Source of the DNA: Eudoraea sp. | Lineage (GTDB): Bacteria > Bacteroidota > Bacteroidia > Flavobacteriales > Flavobacteriaceae | NCBI GenBank assembly: GCA_013042925.1 | Contig: JABDPH010000230.1 | Location: 1-7,507 of the forward strand | Direction: 5' to 3' | Length of the DNA stretch: 7,507 bases | Shown here: positions 6,499-7,507 of the stretch, piece by piece | How positions within the stretch are numbered: position 1 is the first letter of the stretch | Layout of the letters: each line of letters starts with the position of its first letter | Position numbers and translations under genes: made by a program | Notes under the pieces: model-generated | The model's database searches: none | Seen by the model: the letters and a program-made list of their open reading frames with translations, nothing else | What the model was told of the DNA's origin: nothing

Positions 6499-6518
6499 GA
6501 TATATTTTTTAAGGTTAA
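6499..6518 (-). promoter_or_regulatory. A-rich translation leader of hsp20, shared with ytxH
   Basis: On the minus strand the 20 bases before the ATG begin TTAACCTT, continue with an A tract and end TATATC. They differ from the leader at 4052-4071 at only two positions. The element supports the 6498 start. Confidence 0.5.
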
Positions 6519-6533
6519 ACATTATTTGAAATA

Positions 6534-6541
6534 CAAAGTTA
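6534..6541 (-). promoter_or_regulatory. -7 promoter element of hsp20
   Basis: On the minus strand 6541-6534 reads TAACTTTG, an exact TAnnTTTG match, 35 bp before the ATG. No TTG lies at the normal -33 distance: the nearest is TTGG at 6557-6554, only 12 bp upstream and inside a palindrome. This suggests the promoter relies on a regulator. Confidence 0.6.
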
Positions 6542-6551
6542 GAATGGTGAT

Positions 6552-6564
6552 TTCCAATTTGGAA
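6552..6564. promoter_or_regulatory. 13-bp palindrome in the hsp20-antiporter intergenic region, possible operator
   Basis: TTCCAATTTGGAA is a perfect inverted repeat with arms TTCCAA and TTGGAA around a central T. It begins 10 bp upstream of the hsp20 -7 and covers the spacer and -33 position. It could also overlap the -33 of a divergent antiporter promoter. It is not a CIRCE element (TTAGCACTC-N9-GAGTGCTAA). Confidence 0.45.
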
Positions 6565-6591
6565 TGATTCCGATCAGTTACCATACATTTA
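6558..6591 (+). promoter_or_regulatory. Weak candidate promoter of the antiporter gene
   Basis: TTTG at 6558-6561 and TACATTTA at 6584-6591 (TAnnTTTG with the final G missing) are separated by 22 bp. The -7 is 60 bp upstream of the start codon. This is the best match in the intergenic region but is imperfect. Confidence 0.2.
6572..6583 (+). repeat. 12-bp motif, copy 2 (between hsp20 and antiporter)
   Basis: GATCAGTTACCA matches the copy at 5061-5072 at 11 of 12 bases. It starts 30 bp upstream of the hsp20 -7 element, almost the same distance as copy 1 from the patatin -7 (31 bp), but in the opposite orientation relative to that promoter. Confidence 0.35.
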
Positions 6592-6651
6592 ACGATGCCT
6601 TGAAATCAAAATACTATCATTTTAGTAAGGAAATGAATATCTTAGCAGCCT

Positions 6652-7507
6652 ATGGATTATTTTGTTATTGCCAGTATATTAGTGTTTATATCTGCATTCT
6701 TTGGTTATATAAATGTAAGATTCATTAAGCTCCCAAATACTATTGGGCTTACTGTGATTACCATTTTATTTACACTTGGGGTTTTTGCACTTAGTTATTT
6801 TGATGATACCTTGTTAAATGCAGAACGCTATATCATAACGCATATAGATTTCAGATCTGTGCTGCTTGATATTATGCTCAGCTTTTTGCTATTTGCTGGT
6901 GCACTTCATACCGATTTGCAAAAACTAAGGGAACTTAGATGGCCCATTCTGATTTTTGCAACTTTTGGGGTTCTTGTTTCTACTTTCCTCGTTGGAACAA
7001 TTATATTTTATATGCTACATGGCATAGGGATAGAGGTTCAATTTATTAATTGCCTTCTTTTTGGAGCACTTATATCCCCAACAGACCCTATCGCCGTTTT
7101 GGGCATACTAAAAAAGGCTAACGTGCCTAAAAAATTGGAAATTAAAATTGTAGGGGAATCACTTTTCAATGATGGGGTTGGGGTTGTAATTTTTCTAACC
7201 ATTTTCGGGATTGCAAATGGAAGTGCCGGAGATTTTTCCATGGCAAACGTTCTTACCCTTTTTATTCATGAAGTTGGAGGGGGATTACTATTGGGAGCAC
7301 TGCTTGGTTGGATCACAGTAAGGTTAATGAAGTCTATAGACGATTATGATATAGAAGTCATTATAACATTGGCAACGGTTATGACCGGGACTATAGTTGC
7401 ACAATACTTGCACATATCTGCTCCGCTGGCCATGGTAGTTGCAGGTTTGATCGTTGGGGGAAATACAGCTAGACAATTGGCAATGTCTGAGCTTACCGAA
7501 AATTATG
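6652..7507 (+). CDS. CPA1 / NhaP-type Na+(K+):H+ antiporter, N-terminal 285 codons
   Basis: The frame runs from ATG 6652 off the right edge. Hydrophobic segments lie at about 3-22, 29-49, 70-86, 98-120, 130-153, 164-185, 196-223, 231-250 and 255-268, as expected for a 12-13 helix inner-membrane exchanger. Family motifs: LLFAGALHTDL (about 80-90); SPTDPIAV, with the T-D-P (144-146) of the unwound fifth helix; and GESLFNDGVGVV, with the Asn173-Asp174 pair that in CPA1 proteins binds the cation and accompanies electroneutral exchange. The position corresponding to Glu73 of Pyrococcus NhaP seems to be a small residue in LLFAG, which as I recall is common in this bacterial subgroup. An in-frame TAG at 6643-6645 makes 6652 the first possible ATG. 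The likely role is export of Na+ or K+ for pH and salt homeostasis. Ion specificity and any C-terminal TrkA domain cannot be judged because the 3' end is missing. Confidence 0.9.
   Translation, partial: MDYFVIASILVFISAFFGYINVRFIKLPNTIGLTVITILFTLGVFALSYFDDTLLNAERYIITHIDFRSVLLDIMLSFLLFAGALHTDLQKLRELRWPILIFATFGVLVSTFLVGTIIFYMLHGIGIEVQFINCLLFGALISPTDPIAVLGILKKANVPKKLEIKIVGESLFNDGVGVVIFLTIFGIANGSAGDFSMANVLTLFIHEVGGGLLLGALLGWITVRLMKSIDDYDIEVIITLATVMTGTIVAQYLHISAPLAMVVAGLIVGGNTARQLAMSELTENY

Noticed and set aside
6499..6522. Upstream ATG giving an eight-residue N-terminal extension of Hsp20
   Set aside because: The extension overlaps the conserved A-rich leader and would leave almost no 5' untranslated sequence after the predicted start near 6528. 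Homologues begin at MTLVK-like sequence.
6266..6529. Plus-strand open frame antisense to hsp20
   Set aside because: It mirrors the alpha-crystallin domain codons, and the Hsp20 reading is unambiguous.

Overview
The window looks like chromosomal DNA from a member of the Bacteroidota, most likely a Flavobacteriaceae. The signs are: AT-rich sequence; three exact TAnnTTTG -7 promoter elements (the Bacteroidota sigma-A type) at sensible distances from starts; A-rich leaders in place of Shine-Dalgarno sites; and flavobacterial-style proteins (two-domain UspA-like protein, YtxH / holin-like / DUF6327-like trio). I see no insertion sequence, integrase, tRNA, rRNA or CRISPR array. All complete genes are intact, and coding density is high.

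Layout. (1) 1-441 (+): C-terminal part of a universal stress protein, cut by the window edge. (2) 586-3880 (+): pta and ackA, 13 bp apart, encoding the phosphotransacetylase and acetate kinase route between acetyl-CoA and acetate with ATP formation. (3) 4072-4976 (+): a tight three-gene operon of small membrane or envelope proteins (YtxH-like, DUF1469/holin-like, DUF6327-like), closed by a clear intrinsic terminator. (4) 5128-5910 (+): a patatin-family lipid acyl hydrolase with its own promoter. (5) 6028-6498 (-): an Hsp20 small heat-shock chaperone, convergent with the patatin gene. (6) 6652-7507 (+): the first 285 codons of a CPA1/NhaP-type cation:proton antiporter, divergent from hsp20 and cut by the right edge.

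The genes share a general theme of stress and energy limitation: UspA-like protein, fermentative or overflow ATP production, YtxH envelope protein, chaperone and ion homeostasis. Each family is known. The less expected signals are in the intergenic DNA. The ytxH and hsp20 genes, on opposite strands, have nearly identical leaders before their start codons (21 of 23 bases including the ATG) and TAACTT -7 elements at almost equal distances, which suggests shared control. Perfect short palindromes lie upstream of both. A near-identical 12-mer lies about 30 bp upstream of the -7 elements of the patatin and hsp20 genes. I do not see convincing evidence of a new multi-gene defence or biosynthetic system. 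The best candidate for undescribed biology is the small membrane-protein operon together with its apparent co-regulation with hsp20.
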